Assembly (NCBI GenBank): GCA_014529385.2
Contig: CM043944.1
Location: 60,971,268-61,035,267 of the forward strand
Direction: 5' to 3'
Length of the DNA stretch: 64,000 nucleotides
DNA from: Adiantum capillus-veneris
Taxonomy: Eukaryota; Streptophyta; Polypodiopsida; Polypodiales; Pteridaceae
In this document: piece after piece, positions 22,362 to 33,702 of the stretch
Numbering within the stretch: position 1 is the first letter of the stretch
Layout: each line of letters opens with the position of its first letter
Program-made: the position numbers and the translations under genes
The notes under the pieces: model-generated
Database searches by the model: none
Told to the model about the DNA's origin: nothing
Seen by the model: only the letters and a program-made list of their open reading frames with translations

Positions 22362-23445
22362 AGCTACGCTTCACAGTGGTTTACTTTCCTAGGAAAAATT
22401 CGGCAGAGTTTCCCCTGTAAACTGACCTCTGAACCAATATCAACCTGTCAAATGAACCAAGAAAGCTTCAGATTCTGTTGAGATGTTGACAGAGTCTCCT
22501 TTGTAAAATGGCTCTGGTGTACTAAAAACAGACCAAAAAACAGCTCAAAAAACCACTGTCTCTCTGACACTGTAAGTTGTGGGTAAACCTGTCCTGCACA
22601 TGTACTGTCTCTGACTGTTCTGTCACTGTCTTGTAAGCATAGACTGCGACAATGCCTCAACGGCAGTAAAGCAAAGATGCAATCCCAACTGTCTAACTCA
22701 CAGTCAATACATCCTAGCTACCTATCTAAGGGTGCTCGAGGGATCGCTCCAAGACCTGTATCACCGAAAGGATCTCAACATTCGAGAATCCCCCAGCTCA
22801 ATAAAACCTCACTCGACCCTCAACAAAGGCTGCAGTAAATCTGACAGTACATAGACTTCCCACAAAGTCATACATCCATAAATTTCCCACTATATGTTGT
22901 AACCGTTGCGGCAGTTGTTTGCTGCGTGACTCACAGCCAGCAAACCCTCAACAGACATACATCATTTCTGACAATACATCCCATGTGGAAGTACCTGCAA
23001 TGTCAGGATGAAATCTGGAATATCAAGCAGCAAACACAAGCCACCTGATGAACTAGTGGATGTCGCCTACAGTCTGTGTGTAGATGCGTCCGTGTCGTAT
23101 GTGACACGCCTCCAAGAACTGTGAGCCGTCCTTCGATGTGTAGACAACCACAAATCAACACTCTAGGAGTGTTGATATCCTCAGCACCTGCAGTCGTAGG
23201 CCAAAAACCCCAAATTTGCAGAGTCAGATCTGCACCCGCCGAGACAACGTAGTCGAAAATGGCCTGCGCAGACCTTTATCGAAGCCGAACGGTGGCCAAG
23301 ATGACCTCAAAATGAAATTCTGAGAACCTCGAGCCCTTCGGGCTCGCCCTCAAGATTTGGGGCCGTGTCTTCGCCTGTCAAATTTCACTCCAATCTGAGC
23401 TGGTGACTCTAGCCTCCTACAGTGCTGCCCCGAGCCTCGATCTGA
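22362..23445 (-). other. Copia A untranslated leader
   Basis: About 1.08 kb between PBS and gag with no long reading frame. A block at 22391-22424 is closely matched in the leader of copia B (44950-44983), suggesting a conserved RNA function. Confidence 0.6.
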
Positions 23446-23457
23446 GCTCTGATACCA
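23446..23457 (-). other. Primer-binding site (initiator tRNA-Met), copia A
   Basis: TGGTATCAGAGC in element orientation, complementary to the 3' end of plant initiator methionine tRNA, two bases inside the 5' LTR. Confidence 0.93.
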
Positions 23458-23459
23458 GT

Positions 23460-23651
23460 TGAAGGAGTACGAGCGGAAGTGCGACGCGAGAGAGAGTGCG
23501 AGAAGAAGAGCACGACGATATGGTGAACTCTCTCTACTGTAATGTGTAGACAATAGTGAGTTCTTATTAGGTTTTTACAAAAGAATATGTGTACATACCT
23601 AGCGGCCCGCCCACTTACCTGGGCGACCACATTGGGCTTTATACCCCAACA
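23460..23651 (-). repeat. 5' LTR, copia A
   Basis: 192 bp, same length as the LTR at 196-387. It abuts the CAATG target duplication. Confidence 0.95.
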
Positions 23652-24330
23652 CAATGCAGCACGACAACACCGGAAACAGTAGCAACACAACAGATCGGCG
23701 TCCAAGGTCCGTCACAGATCGGCGAAGGGGACGTCCTAACAGAGCAGCAGAACCCCGATGCACATAGCAGCACGGCACCAGGTCTTCAAGACCCGCTTCA
23801 GATCGGCGAAGGGGACGAGCAAACAGAGCAGCACAACCACGAGATACGGAGCAACACAGCACCAAGGCACGACCCGAATCCACCATAGACCAGCGAACCA
23901 AGAACACGAGGCACCCGCAGAGAAGCACAGCAGAGCACAAGCACGGCCCAAATCCGCCATAGATCGAAGAGCAGGACGGCAAACCACAGCAACACAAGAT
24001 TGCGGAGAGGCAGGGCACTGAATCACGCCCAAAAGGGCCATAGACCAGCGAGAGGAACCATGCTACACAAGCCACCCATTTCTCAACAAGCGCATGCAAG
24101 AAGCAGGACAAAAGAGCACCACAAGCGCGAGCCAGAACCCCCACAAGCCGACGAGCAGGGCGACATGCCGCCATGGCTTCATGCACGAAGCAGGACTGCA
24201 GAGCAGAAGCGTGGCCCAAAACCGCCACAGACCGGCGAGCAGGACGACAGACGGGAGCAACACAAGAGCGCACAGAGGCACCCCATGCACAGCGCGCACG
24301 CACGACCAAGAACGCCATAGGCCTGCGCCC
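23652..24330. repeat. GC-rich tandem repeat, right part
   Basis: Continuation of the array at 17790-18096, then degenerating into shorter repeats around CCGCCACAGACCGGCGAGCAGGACGA-like variants. A 239-codon minus-strand frame crosses it, but its protein is only Arg/Cys/Leu-rich repeat translation and extends into the copia LTR, so I do not call it a gene. Confidence 0.75.
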
Positions 24331-26846
24331 TTGAGCACGCTTTGTTAACCCTACTAGGGCTTCATGAGACCTAACCTAATGAGAGCTCCCTCCACGGAGC
24401 TCAAGGAGTCTCCACTCCAAAAGAGGGAAGAATGAAATGCATCCACTCATTATATGCCCTCCCACCAACCTCACTCTAAGGCTTCCAGCTGGCAAAAACG
24501 CCTCACTTTAAGGCTTGCAGCTTACACCTAACGTTTACTTTTTAGAACCACTCAAAAGACACGGAATCCAATGGACCTATCCTCTCAAAAGCCACTCAAA
24601 ACTATATAGGTTATTTTTTATTTCCTCACTTTTATTTTTAAAATACATGTGACATTTTTCACTAAGAAAAAAGGGAAACCACCACTATGGCCTTAGCCCT
24701 TTGGGAAGGCCCAAAACAATCTTGGTGTCTCTCTTTTTTCTTAGATTTAGAATAATAGTAGGTGAAAAAGCTTTTTCTTAGTGTTGAACGTCTGCAACAC
24801 TTCCAGTTGTAGGGGAAGAAAACACAAGCGTTGCTTGCTTTGTAGCCCTTGCAAGCTCTGTGTGCAGCACAAGAAGTTTTGGACAGATTCTCACAATAAT
24901 TCTCACTCTGTGACTTACCTCAACATCATGAGCTTATGTGAGGGAGGCACCGCATACCTAGCTAGGTACGATTAGGGGCAAGGGACCGCCGGCTCGGTGG
25001 GGGGCCGGTGGTCCCCTACCCACAATTGTACCTAGCTAGGTATGTGGCGCCTCTCGAGCAAAAGCTCATGATGTTATGCATTGTATGAAAAACATTGAAA
25101 AAGACTCGATTTTCCTACATGAGAAAATTTCTAAATCTTCTTGTGGTGGGACAGGGCTTTAAACTTTGCTTGTTACTGACATAGTCGTTAATGTCCTTCC
25201 TTTGGTGTGTCTTGAATTGGTTTGCTTTTACTATCATTCATCTTTTCTTTTGCGTCATTAGGTTCCCACCATTTCAAAAAAAAGTAAAAAAATCTCCCAC
25301 AACATTTAAAATACAAAATTGAAGAGTGATGATGTAGGAGATGAAAAGCCTCGAGGTATTGGAAAGTCAAAAGACTTTATGTTCTCTATGTAGAGAGGGT
25401 TGGTGCAAGCATGCTTCATTTTCTTCTCCTTGTATCCTCTAGTTCCTTGCTTTCCTTTTCTAGCCCTTTCGAATTTCATTGCACTCCCTTTGTATGCAAA
25501 CCTTCCGAATTTATTGTTTTGGAAGCCATTAGGAGAGACATATATTTTTCCTTGCGTCATTATGGTCCAAGTTGGGATGCTATACGCAACATTTAGTGAT
25601 GGCAATCGATCATGAGTCTTGGTAGAAAGTGAGATCACTCAAATGAACTTGCTCAATTTGTAGAAGAAAGTACCTTGTGGACTACATAGCACTTGAAGTA
25701 CTTTGAAGCTGAGCATTTTGATGTTAGGACTAAAGATCCTTTACCTTGTGAACTTTTGGTCCTTTGGTAGCCACAATGGCCTTGGTTTCAGATTAGTGTG
25801 CCTTGTGTGAGAGGCCATAGAAGTAACACCTGCGCAATCTCCTTGTTTTTGGATACTTGTCGTGTCTTTTGAGATGGTCCCAACCTGTGTTTGCCTCTAT
25901 TCTCATGCCTCTTTGTGCAGTTGTTTATCTTGCATGCAACTTGTAGACACTAAGGTGTGATTTTGGTAGCCACAACCTTGTTTGGCTTTCATAATATCCT
26001 TGTGCCTCCAAAGACTTCTTTGTAGTGACCTACCCTGTTGAGTCGTTTTCCTGTCTTGACTGGCCTTGAGCCCATCCAGGCTCATCACCATTTCTTATTC
26101 ATCTTTGAATAGTGCTTTCGTCCCCAAGACTTGGCTTGGTCTCACCCTGTGTGAAGAGTACTTTGGTTCATCAATCTGTTTCTCTGCTTTGTTTCACCCA
26201 TGGCGATGTCCTGACTACCACTTGATCTGAGGAATTTTGAAATTAGGCAAGCATAACATTTGTGGAAAATTTCCCGTTGGACATTAGGCTTGCCCATCTC
26301 ATATTGGCTGTTTTCAGAAAAGGAAGCTTAAGATTCACTTTCAATGGTTGGAGACGAAGGTATTAATGGAGCCACATGATCCTTCACCAGGAGCATCTAC
26401 AAAAGTTCATCATGTGAATTTAGAGCAGATAACACTAGCATTGTAGCATTGATGGAGGTCCATCCATGGTTGAACAAGGACCACATCAACATGTAAATCC
26501 CTTTGACTTGCCACGTGAAGTTCAGTTTCCTCAAAATGGACTGAATGCTTTAGTTTGAACAGAAGAAACCCGCTTTATCAATGCATGGCTCGACATTGGT
26601 AGTCTTCACTTCGAATGGGGTCATATATGTTGAAAGACTAGATTCTTCTTGGCATTTTTGTCAAGTAAAGCATTCAAGCACAATTCCAGTCTGTATGGGT
26701 GGTGCATATTTGGGCACCACCCACACAATCTAACCTTTTTGGCTTAGTGTGTGAGCTGCTTGCTTGCCCCTTGTGTTTGTTTCATCCATATTTGGGCAGC
26801 GCTTGAATGACGGATTGGAAATTTGATCATTTAAGGTGGATCCCCT
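24331..26846. other. Stretch without recognisable gene (contains a hairpin)
   Basis: The 110-codon minus-strand frame at 25306-25638 is lysine-rich and has no motif I recognise. The only clear structure is the inverted repeat at 24922-25076. Confidence 0.4.
24922..25076. repeat. Long near-perfect hairpin (foldback MITE or miRNA-like)
   Basis: Two arms of about 70 bp with an ~8-nt loop. The left arm reads AACATCATGAGCTT..., CATACCTAGCTAGGTAC..., GGGACCGCCGGC; the right arm is its inverted complement with a few mismatches. Part of it (GGGCCAAGGGACCACCGGC) recurs at about 1769-1787. Confidence 0.85.
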
Positions 26847-26905
26847 CTAGCTTGATTTAAGAATCTCAACATGAATGTCAGCATCTTCCATAACGCCACA
26901 TGCCT

Positions 26906-28585
26906 TCAAGATGTAAGCATAGCCTTCAAGACAGAAGTATAGGTGACTGAATTTGGAGAGATACACTCGCTTTGCATCCGCTGAAAACAGCCCAGAGCTT
27001 CCTGGCCCTTCCCTTGTTCGGCATATCCTGCAATCAGTACATTCCAACAGTCCACATTCCGGACAGGAAGTTCCTCAAGTGTTTTGTGTGCCTTTTGAAG
27101 TGCACCACATTTAGCAAGCATGTCGACCAAGGCATTGCCAAGCGTGACATCTTTTTTCAACAGCCCCTGACTAACAATATCAGCGTGAATTTTGATGCCC
27201 ATATCAGCATCTTGTGTAGAGCCACATACCTTCAAGATGCACGCGTAGGTGATTGCATCTGGAGAGAGGCCCTCACTTTGCATCCGCTGAAAACAGCCCA
27301 CAGCTTTCTGCCCTTGCTCCTGTTGCGCGTATCCCGCAATCAATGCACTCCAAGAGATGACATTCCGGACAGGAAGCTCCTCAAGCACTTTTTGTGCTTC
27401 CTGAAGTGCACCACATTTGGCATACATATCAACCAAGGCATTGCCAAGCACGAGCATTTTGTGCAACAGCCCCCGACTAACAATATCAGAGTGAATTTTG
27501 ATGCCCATATCAGTATCTTGCGTAGAGCCACATGCCTTCAAGATGCACGCATAGGTGATTGCATCTGGAAAGAGACCCTCGCTTTCCATCCGTTGAAAAC
27601 AACCTAGAGCTTTCTGGCCCTGCTCCTGTTGCGCGTATCCTGCAATCAATGCACTCCAAGAGATGAAGTCCCGAACGCGAAGCTCCTCAAGCACTCTTTG
27701 TGCTTTCTGAAGTAAACCACATTTGGCATACATGTCGACCAAGGCAGTGCCAAGCACGGCATCTTTTTTCAACATCCCCTGACTAACAATATCAGCGTGA
27801 ATTTTTATGCCCATATCAGCATCTTGCATAGAGCCACATGCCTTCAAGATGCATGCATATGTGATTGCATTTGGAGAGATGCCCTCGCTTTGCATCTGCT
27901 GAAAACAGTCCAGAACATCCTTGCCCTGCCCCTGTTGGGCATATCCTACAATCAGTGCGTTCCATGAGACGACGTCCCGGACACCAAGCTCCTCAAGCAC
28001 TCTTTGTGCTCTCTGAAGCAAACCAGATTTGGCATACATGTCGATCAAGGCAGTGCCAAGCACGACATTTTTTTTCAACAGCCCTTGAGTAACAATATCA
28101 CCGTGAATTTTTATGCCCATATCAGCATCTTGTGTAGAGCCACACGCCTTCAAGATGCACGCATAGGTGATTGCATTTGGAGAGAGGCCCCTGCTTTGCA
28201 TCTGCTGAAAAGAGCCCAGAGCTTCCTGGCCCTGCCCCTGTTGGGCATATCCTGCAATCAGTGCGTTCCAAGAGACAACATCCCGCATAGGAAGCTCGTC
28301 AAAGACTTGTTGCGCCCTTACAGGTGCACCACACTTGACATACATAGTGATCAACATGTTCCCTAAGTATGCGTTCTTTTCAAGCAACCCACTATCACGA
28401 ATATCAGCATGAATCCTACTGCCTTGGTACAAATCCTTCTTCTTAGCACAGTCTTTAATTGAGCTCACAAAGGAAAGACTCATTGTATGTGTGTGTGTTG
28501 CGCAAAAACAGCGGTTCTTACACACTGTTCCATAAAGGCATAGCACGTCTATTCTGCTATGAGGGTGCGCTGCTGCACGTCTCAT
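26906..28585 (-). CDS. PLS-class pentatricopeptide repeat protein, C-terminally truncated
   Basis: A single-exon 559-codon frame. PPR proteins bind organellar RNA in a sequence-specific way for editing, splicing or stability. Residues 1-35 are Arg/His-rich with few acids, compatible with an organelle transit peptide. From about residue 36 the protein is about five P-L-S blocks of 101 residues, with landmarks NALVDMYAKCG, VLEELPVRDVVSWNALI, GYAQQGQG, CFQ.MQSEG and ITYACILKACGS. The DNA period is 303 bp and the blocks are strikingly alike. The frame ends at 26906 after TYTSVLKAMLTS. Just there a short duplication of a TTGAAGGC-containing segment shifts the frame, and PPR-like residues (YAYILKACGVMEDADIHVEI) continue in another frame to 26847. 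No E or DYW domain follows. It may be a truncated but expressed gene or an early pseudogene. A second in-frame ATG (MSLSF) is 34 codons downstream. Confidence 0.85.
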   Translation of the reverse strand: MRRAAAHPHSRIDVLCLYGTVCKNRCFCATHTHTMSLSFVSSIKDCAKKKDLYQGSRIHADIRDSGLLEKNAYLGNMLITMYVKCGAPVRAQQVFDELPMRDVVSWNALIAGYAQQGQGQEALGSFQQMQSRGLSPNAITYACILKACGSTQDADMGIKIHGDIVTQGLLKKNVVLGTALIDMYAKSGLLQRAQRVLEELGVRDVVSWNALIVGYAQQGQGKDVLDCFQQMQSEGISPNAITYACILKACGSMQDADMGIKIHADIVSQGMLKKDAVLGTALVDMYAKCGLLQKAQRVLEELRVRDFISWSALIAGYAQQEQGQKALGCFQRMESEGLFPDAITYACILKACGSTQDTDMGIKIHSDIVSRGLLHKMLVLGNALVDMYAKCGALQEAQKVLEELPVRNVISWSALIAGYAQQEQGQKAVGCFQRMQSEGLSPDAITYACILKVCGSTQDADMGIKIHADIVSQGLLKKDVTLGNALVDMLAKCGALQKAHKTLEELPVRNVDCWNVLIAGYAEQGKGQEALGCFQRMQSECISPNSVTYTSVLKAMLTS

Positions 28586-28589
28586 ATGT

Positions 28590-29484
28590 ATTTTTTGAAA
28601 ACTCCAGGTGCGAGGCGTTGGCTGTTTGGGCCTTTTAACTGAAGAGCTCGACGGAGTCGTCTTTTCATAGCAAAGCTTCCATTTGTGCTAAGCTATTGCA
28701 CGTTCTCCACCTTCTTCGTTGTGCTTCGTTGTGTCCAAGCTGTGGTGATGCTGGTGATCGTGAGTTGCATCTATTGTGAGGAAGAGATTAGCTCGGGAGG
28801 AGAGGGTGGCGGACTGCATAGCATGTGGACGGGCTTAAGATGCGCAAACCGGCAGTGGACTGGTTAGTTTGGACGGGATTCGCGAGTGCAGGGAGTAGAA
28901 AACGAGCCTTGTCATAGTATTGAATGTATTGAATGTGTACATACTAATTGTCTTAGTATTGAATGTGTAAATAGCAGTCATACTAATTGGCATGTAAATA
29001 GAATTCTATGGGTAAATTGCTAGAAAACATAGAGAATTTTTTCAAAGACATTAGTGAAAGCAAAACTTCAATTTTTTTTGCAAAGCACACATGTACCTTG
29101 CCCATCAAGAAAGAGCAATGATGCTTGTCCTTGAACAAGTTAGTACGACAGAAATCTCCCTTTCAAGGAGCTACGAAATCAAAAAAAAACTTTTCATAGT
29201 ATGAAAAATTTAAAAGCCATCAATAAAGTAGATAGTGCACGGCCTACGTGAGTGCCATACGGTAGTATGGTGGAGAGATGGCACAATGTCTCTCCAAAAT
29301 TTATAAAAAACAGAAGTCGTGCCCTGTCCCATAATCCTTTTCCTACTACATAGTCATGGTAGTCAAAAATAAGATAACGTACTTGAAATTATCTCTGGTA
29401 ATTTATTATTGTTCCTACAATTTAGTCACTTTGATGTCGGTGCACATTTCATTACAAATCAATCAAGCAAAATCTGTGTAGGAA
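28590..29484. other. Upstream region of the PPR gene, nothing else recognised
   Basis: Would contain the PPR promoter. No clear TATA element is assignable. From about 29000 it becomes AT-rich and leads into the palindrome array. Confidence 0.4.
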
Positions 29485-30208
29485 CATGGATCCCAATCCA
29501 TGTGCCTCAGAGGCCATTTTTGCAGAAAAGTGATTAGTGACACTGTGCATCAATGGAACATTGCTTTGATAAAGATTGTTTGCAAGAAAAATCAAAAATC
29601 ACATCAAAATTGACTAGTAAGACAAAAAAAACCAAAAAAAAGGGTTTCAGACACAAAATGGGGCACATATTGAGATTTAGTGATCCAAATTCAAAAGAAA
29701 AAGTTGGCCATTAGCCTCTATAGGGTATAGGCAACCAGCTGGCCAGGTCTCATGCCAAAATGCTTTCAAACATGGATCACGATCCATGTACCATTTTCAT
29801 CATTTGGGGTTGAGATTTGAATACCTCTCTCAAAAGGCACATTAGCAAAAAGTGAAAAAAAAAGCTGGTTTTAAAAAAAACGTTAAAAATTAGTCAAAAA
29901 ACGCAAAGCAAACACCAAATTCCACTTTTAATTGGTAAAAAGTGATCCAAATCCAAAACAAATTGGGAAAAAGGTTCAAAACAGCAAGGACTATAAGCTG
30001 ACCAAGTTTCATGTCAAAAGGAGCTCAAACATGGATCGCGATCCATATTCCTCATCATGTTTTTTGGCTGAGATTTGAGTAGTAGGTAGATGAGACATAG
30101 GAAACACTTTTCCCAAATGAAGCATTTCCAAAAACATTGAAAGAAGTGGGTTAGAAGGGCCAAAAACACTCCCAGGCTAAAAGTTGTTAACACGGACTTA
30201 GGGTTTCT
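29485..30208. repeat. Palindrome array, left part
   Basis: Copies of CATGGATCACGATCCATG (8-bp arms, 2-nt centre) at 29485, 29771 and 30030. A CCAAATYCAAAA box lies 86 and 83 nt before the second and third. The array is interrupted by the gypsy element at 30209 and resumes at 33703. Confidence 0.85.
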
Positions 30209-31580
30209 GTCATAAAATCTAATATCTAACCAACCCAAATGATTTTCTCATATTAAACTCATCATTTAATGTGGGACAATAAACGGGAATAAGGGTTAAG
30301 ATATAGACATGTGCTTATAAATCTATCTCAACATAGGGCCAATGGTAAAGGGGCCCATATGAGAGATGGTCTATCAAAGAGCAATGCTAACCAATGGAGC
30401 ATAAGACCTTAGGGTTAGCTTCATTGAAGACCTCCAATAATGAGTGTAAAAGTCCTTTGACCTTAGGTAATCTAGGGTTGTGCTTGAGGTAGGAACCCGG
30501 CCCATGCTTAAGGTGCTTGAGGTGCTTGTTGTGCTTGTCGTGCTTGACGAGTAAGGTGCTTGAGATGCTTGAGGTGCTTAATGATTGAGATGCTTGAGAT
30601 GCTTGGCATGCTTGATATGCTAGGGTTATACTTGAGGTGAGAACCCAGCCCAAGCTTGAAGTGCTAAGGGTTAAGCTTGTGGTGGGAATCAAGGCCAAGG
30701 TTGAGTGGATTGTGGTGTGTAAAAGTCAAATCTAATCCCTACAAGGAGGGGGCCATCCCTACATGAGGGGGGATGAGAGAGAACACACACACTCACTCAC
30801 ACAAGGCATGCCTAGTACAAAGAAAGCAAAGGGGACACTTGTCAAGTTCCTCCTCATGTTGCCCTCATTGTGTGCCTGAAGCCTATTGGTTGGCCACCCA
30901 AGGGGTCCAATGATAATTTAGGAGATTTAATTAATTGTCTTTGCATTTATCAAGTCCTCTCTCTCAAAGGAGAAAGGGGGACACTTGTCCCAAGGGTACC
31001 CTTGTTGCTTGTAATGCCTCCTGCTTGTGATTGGCTAGGCCTGGAGGGGTCCAATGAGCTCCAATCATGAGCTACAAGGGGGGGGGGGGGGGGGGGGGGT
31101 TCAACCAAAGCAAGCTAGGGGGTTGCTTAGGGGGTATACTCACCCACACACACTCTCATTGTGTGCTATGCAAAGTGCAAGAGCTCCATCTTCTTCTCCA
31201 AGCTCCTTGAGAAGTTGAGAGCCTACACCAACACTCTCGGCTATGGAGTGCAAATCCAACCAAGAGCCATGCTTCAATGCTTAAGCTTACCATCTTCTCC
31301 ATCTTCATTACTATGCTATTATACTAGCAAGAAGAGTCATGATAAGTGAGGAACTAATTCTTTATCCTATGAAATGTTTCTTCTTCCTCTTCCCTACCCT
31401 CATTCCCTGCTAGCTCTCTCCACCTTCGAAGGTGTTTGAGGTCTTGGGACTGAGGCTTGGGATAGTTAAAGATTTCTTCAAAGTTTATGTTATGCTTGTG
31501 ATACATGAAGCTTATCATCTTCATTGCATCACCTAGGTCACAAGGAACACAAAGATTGTATTGTAACAAGTCTCTCTTAA
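30209..31580 (+). repeat. 5' LTR of gypsy D (3'-truncated)
   Basis: Matches 32158-33455 at high identity except for indels. The largest is about 110 bp unique to this copy, containing a G22 tract. Confidence 0.85.
31078..31099 (+). repeat. Poly-G tract, 22 nt
   Basis: Uninterrupted G22 in the left LTR of gypsy D, absent from the right LTR. Confidence 0.95.
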
Positions 31581-31583
31581 TAG

Positions 31584-31737
31584 GAGAAATCCCTCCCGAA
31601 ATTGAAGACCAACAAGAGGTGCTAGAACCCGAGGCTATCCTTCAGCATGAAGACAAGGTACTACAACATGGTAAGCTTATCCGAAGAAATCTTATTAAGT
31701 CCCGAAATTATCCTTTTGAAGATGCTAGATAGATGCA
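31584..31737 (+). pseudogene. Gypsy D integrase C-terminal chromodomain remnant
   Basis: Encodes VLEPEAILQHEDKVLQHGKL and KSRNYPFEDAR, the pattern that ends chromovirus integrases (the chromodomain aligning the element with the surrounding chromatin). A stop follows directly. Nothing of the integrase core, RT or gag remains. Confidence 0.7.
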
Positions 31738-32157
31738 AGGAATACAACTTAAGGATAGTATGAACCTTGTCAATGCTTACAATGCTACATTAGAGTAAGC
31801 AAATGTACAAATTTCTTTTAAATGACCCATGATTTTGTCTTATAGGACTAGTTCTCTTTTCTAATTGTGCACAAATTTAAATAGTATGCATGCTTAGAAT
31901 CATGTTTGTGATGACGACGTCTCTTAAACACCAAGTAGAATTTGTCACTCTACTTTGGGAGAATGAAATGGACTAAAGATCAGACATGCTTGCGGTAGCT
32001 ATATCTCCCAAGCACCAAATGGATTAGTCATCCATCTTGGAAAGATGTCGTAGGGTAAAGGGGATCCTCTACCTGCTAAGTAAGATTGACTGATGACTAA
32101 GACTTTATCTCTTCTACCTCATAGTCGAGGACGACTATAAATTCAAGAGAGAGTTAA

Positions 32158-33702
32158 TGTCATAAAATTTAATATCTAACCAACCCAAATGATTTTCTCA
32201 TATTAAACTGATCATTTAATGTGAGAGAATAAATGGGAACAAGGGTTAAGATATAGACATGTGCTTATTATAGATCTATCTCAACACGGGGCCAATGGTA
32301 AAGGGACCCCAATGAGAGATGGTCTATTAAAGAGCAAGGCTAACCAATGGAGCATAAGACCTTAGGGTTAGCTTCATTGAAGACCTCCAATAATGAGTGT
32401 AAAAGTCCTTTGACCTTAGGTAAGCTAGGGATGTGGTTGAGGTACGAACCTGACCCAAGCTTAAGGTGCTTGAGGTGCTTGTCGTGCTTGATGATTGAGG
32501 TGCTTAAGGTTCTTAAGGTGCTTGATGACTGAGGTGCTTGAGATGCTTGAGTGCTTAATGATTGAGATTCTTGAGGTGCTTGTCATGCTTGAGATGCTAG
32601 GGCTGTACTTGAGGTGAGAACCCAGCCCAAGCTTGAAGTGCATAAGGGCCAAGCTTGTGGTGGGAATCAAGGCCAAGGTTGAGTAGATTGAGGTGTGCAA
32701 AAGTCAAATCTAATCCCTACAAGGAGGGGGTGATCCCTACATGAGGGGGGATGAGAGAGAACACACACACACACAAGGCATGCCTAGTACAAAGAAAGCA
32801 AAGGGGACACTTGTCAAGTTCCTCCTCATGTTGCCCTCATGGTGTGCCTGAAGCCTATTGGTTGGCCACCCAAGGGGTCCAATGATAATTTAGGAGATTT
32901 AAATAATTGTCTTTGCATTTATCAAGTCCTCTCTCTCAAAGGGGAAAGGGGGAAACTTGCCCCAAGGCTACCCTTGTTGCTTGTAATGCCTCCTCCTTGT
33001 GATTGGTATCCTCACCCACACACACTCTCATTGTATGCTATGCAAAGTGAAAGAGCTCCATCTCCTTCTCCAAGCTCCTTGAGAAGTTGAGAGCCTACAC
33101 CAACACTCTTGGCTATGGAGTGCAAATCCAACCAAGAGCCATGCTTCAATACTTGAGCTTTCCATCTTCTCCATCTTGATTACTATGGTATTATGTATAC
33201 TAGCAAGAAGAATTATGATAAGTGAGGAACTAATTCTTTCTCCTATGAAATGTTTCTTCTTCCTCTTCCCTACCCTCATTCCCTGCTAGCTCTCTCCACC
33301 TTCGAAGGTGTTTGAGGTCTTGGGACTGAGGCTTGGGATAGTTAAAGCTTTCTTCAAATCTTATGTTATGCTTGTGATGCATGAAGCTTTCCATCTTCAT
33401 TGCATCACCTAGGTCACAAGGAACACAAAGGTTGTATTGTAACAAGTCTCTCTTAAGGGAAGAAATTATAATACAAATACCTATTGGAGGGGGGACTGGC
33501 TCCACATAAATCCAATCCTCAACCGTTGTCATGTTCTCTAAATTCTCTCTTGCAAAAGTATTGTTCATGCCAAGTAAACTAATTGCTATGCCTATGTTTT
33601 TATCTTCAATTTATGTTCACCTGCTATGCTCACAAAGTAATTTCTCAAAAGTACTCTCAATAATTTTCTCTACTCTCAAGTTAATAGGCCAATTCCATTA
33701 TA
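32158..33702 (+). repeat. 3' LTR of gypsy D
   Basis: 1545 bp, beginning TGTCATAAAAT after a purine-rich CAAGAGAGAGTTAA. It ends CCATTATA before GTTTC. Confidence 0.78.

Larger units (their letters stand above)
18097..23651 (-). mobile_element. Full-length Ty1/copia element, family A (Tork/Tnt1-like)
   Basis: A 5555-bp element on the minus strand with 5' LTR 23460-23651 (192 bp), PBS, gag-pro, integrase, RT/RNase H, polypurine tract and 3' LTR 18097-18292 (196 bp). A 5-bp target duplication CAATG is present at 18092-18096 and 23652-23656. The LTRs differ by five substitutions and one 4-bp indel, so the insertion is fairly recent. The coding region has four nonsense codons and one 2-nt insertion, so this copy is not autonomous. 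Domain order (integrase before RT) is diagnostic of Ty1/copia. Confidence 0.96.
30209..33702 (+). mobile_element. Internally deleted Ty3/gypsy element, family D
   Basis: Direct repeats of 1.3-1.5 kb starting TGTCATAAAAT (30209 and 32158) flank only about 580 bp of internal sequence. The internal part encodes the end of a chromodomain-type integrase. The left LTR is cut at 31580, lacking about 247 bp present in the right LTR, so one deletion removed the LTR end, PBS, gag and nearly all pol. GTTTC occurs at 30204-30208 and 33703-33707 as the likely target duplication. Two lines of evidence support the right boundary: similarity of the distal LTR to the copy at 1086-1800 ends there, and removing the element restores the period of the palindrome array. 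Confidence 0.85.

Noticed and set aside
23599-24318. A 239-codon minus-strand open frame
   Set aside because: It is made of translated GC-rich tandem repeat and runs on into the copia A LTR. No domain is recognisable.
25306-25638. A 110-codon minus-strand frame
   Set aside because: Lysine-rich but without any motif. No supporting context.
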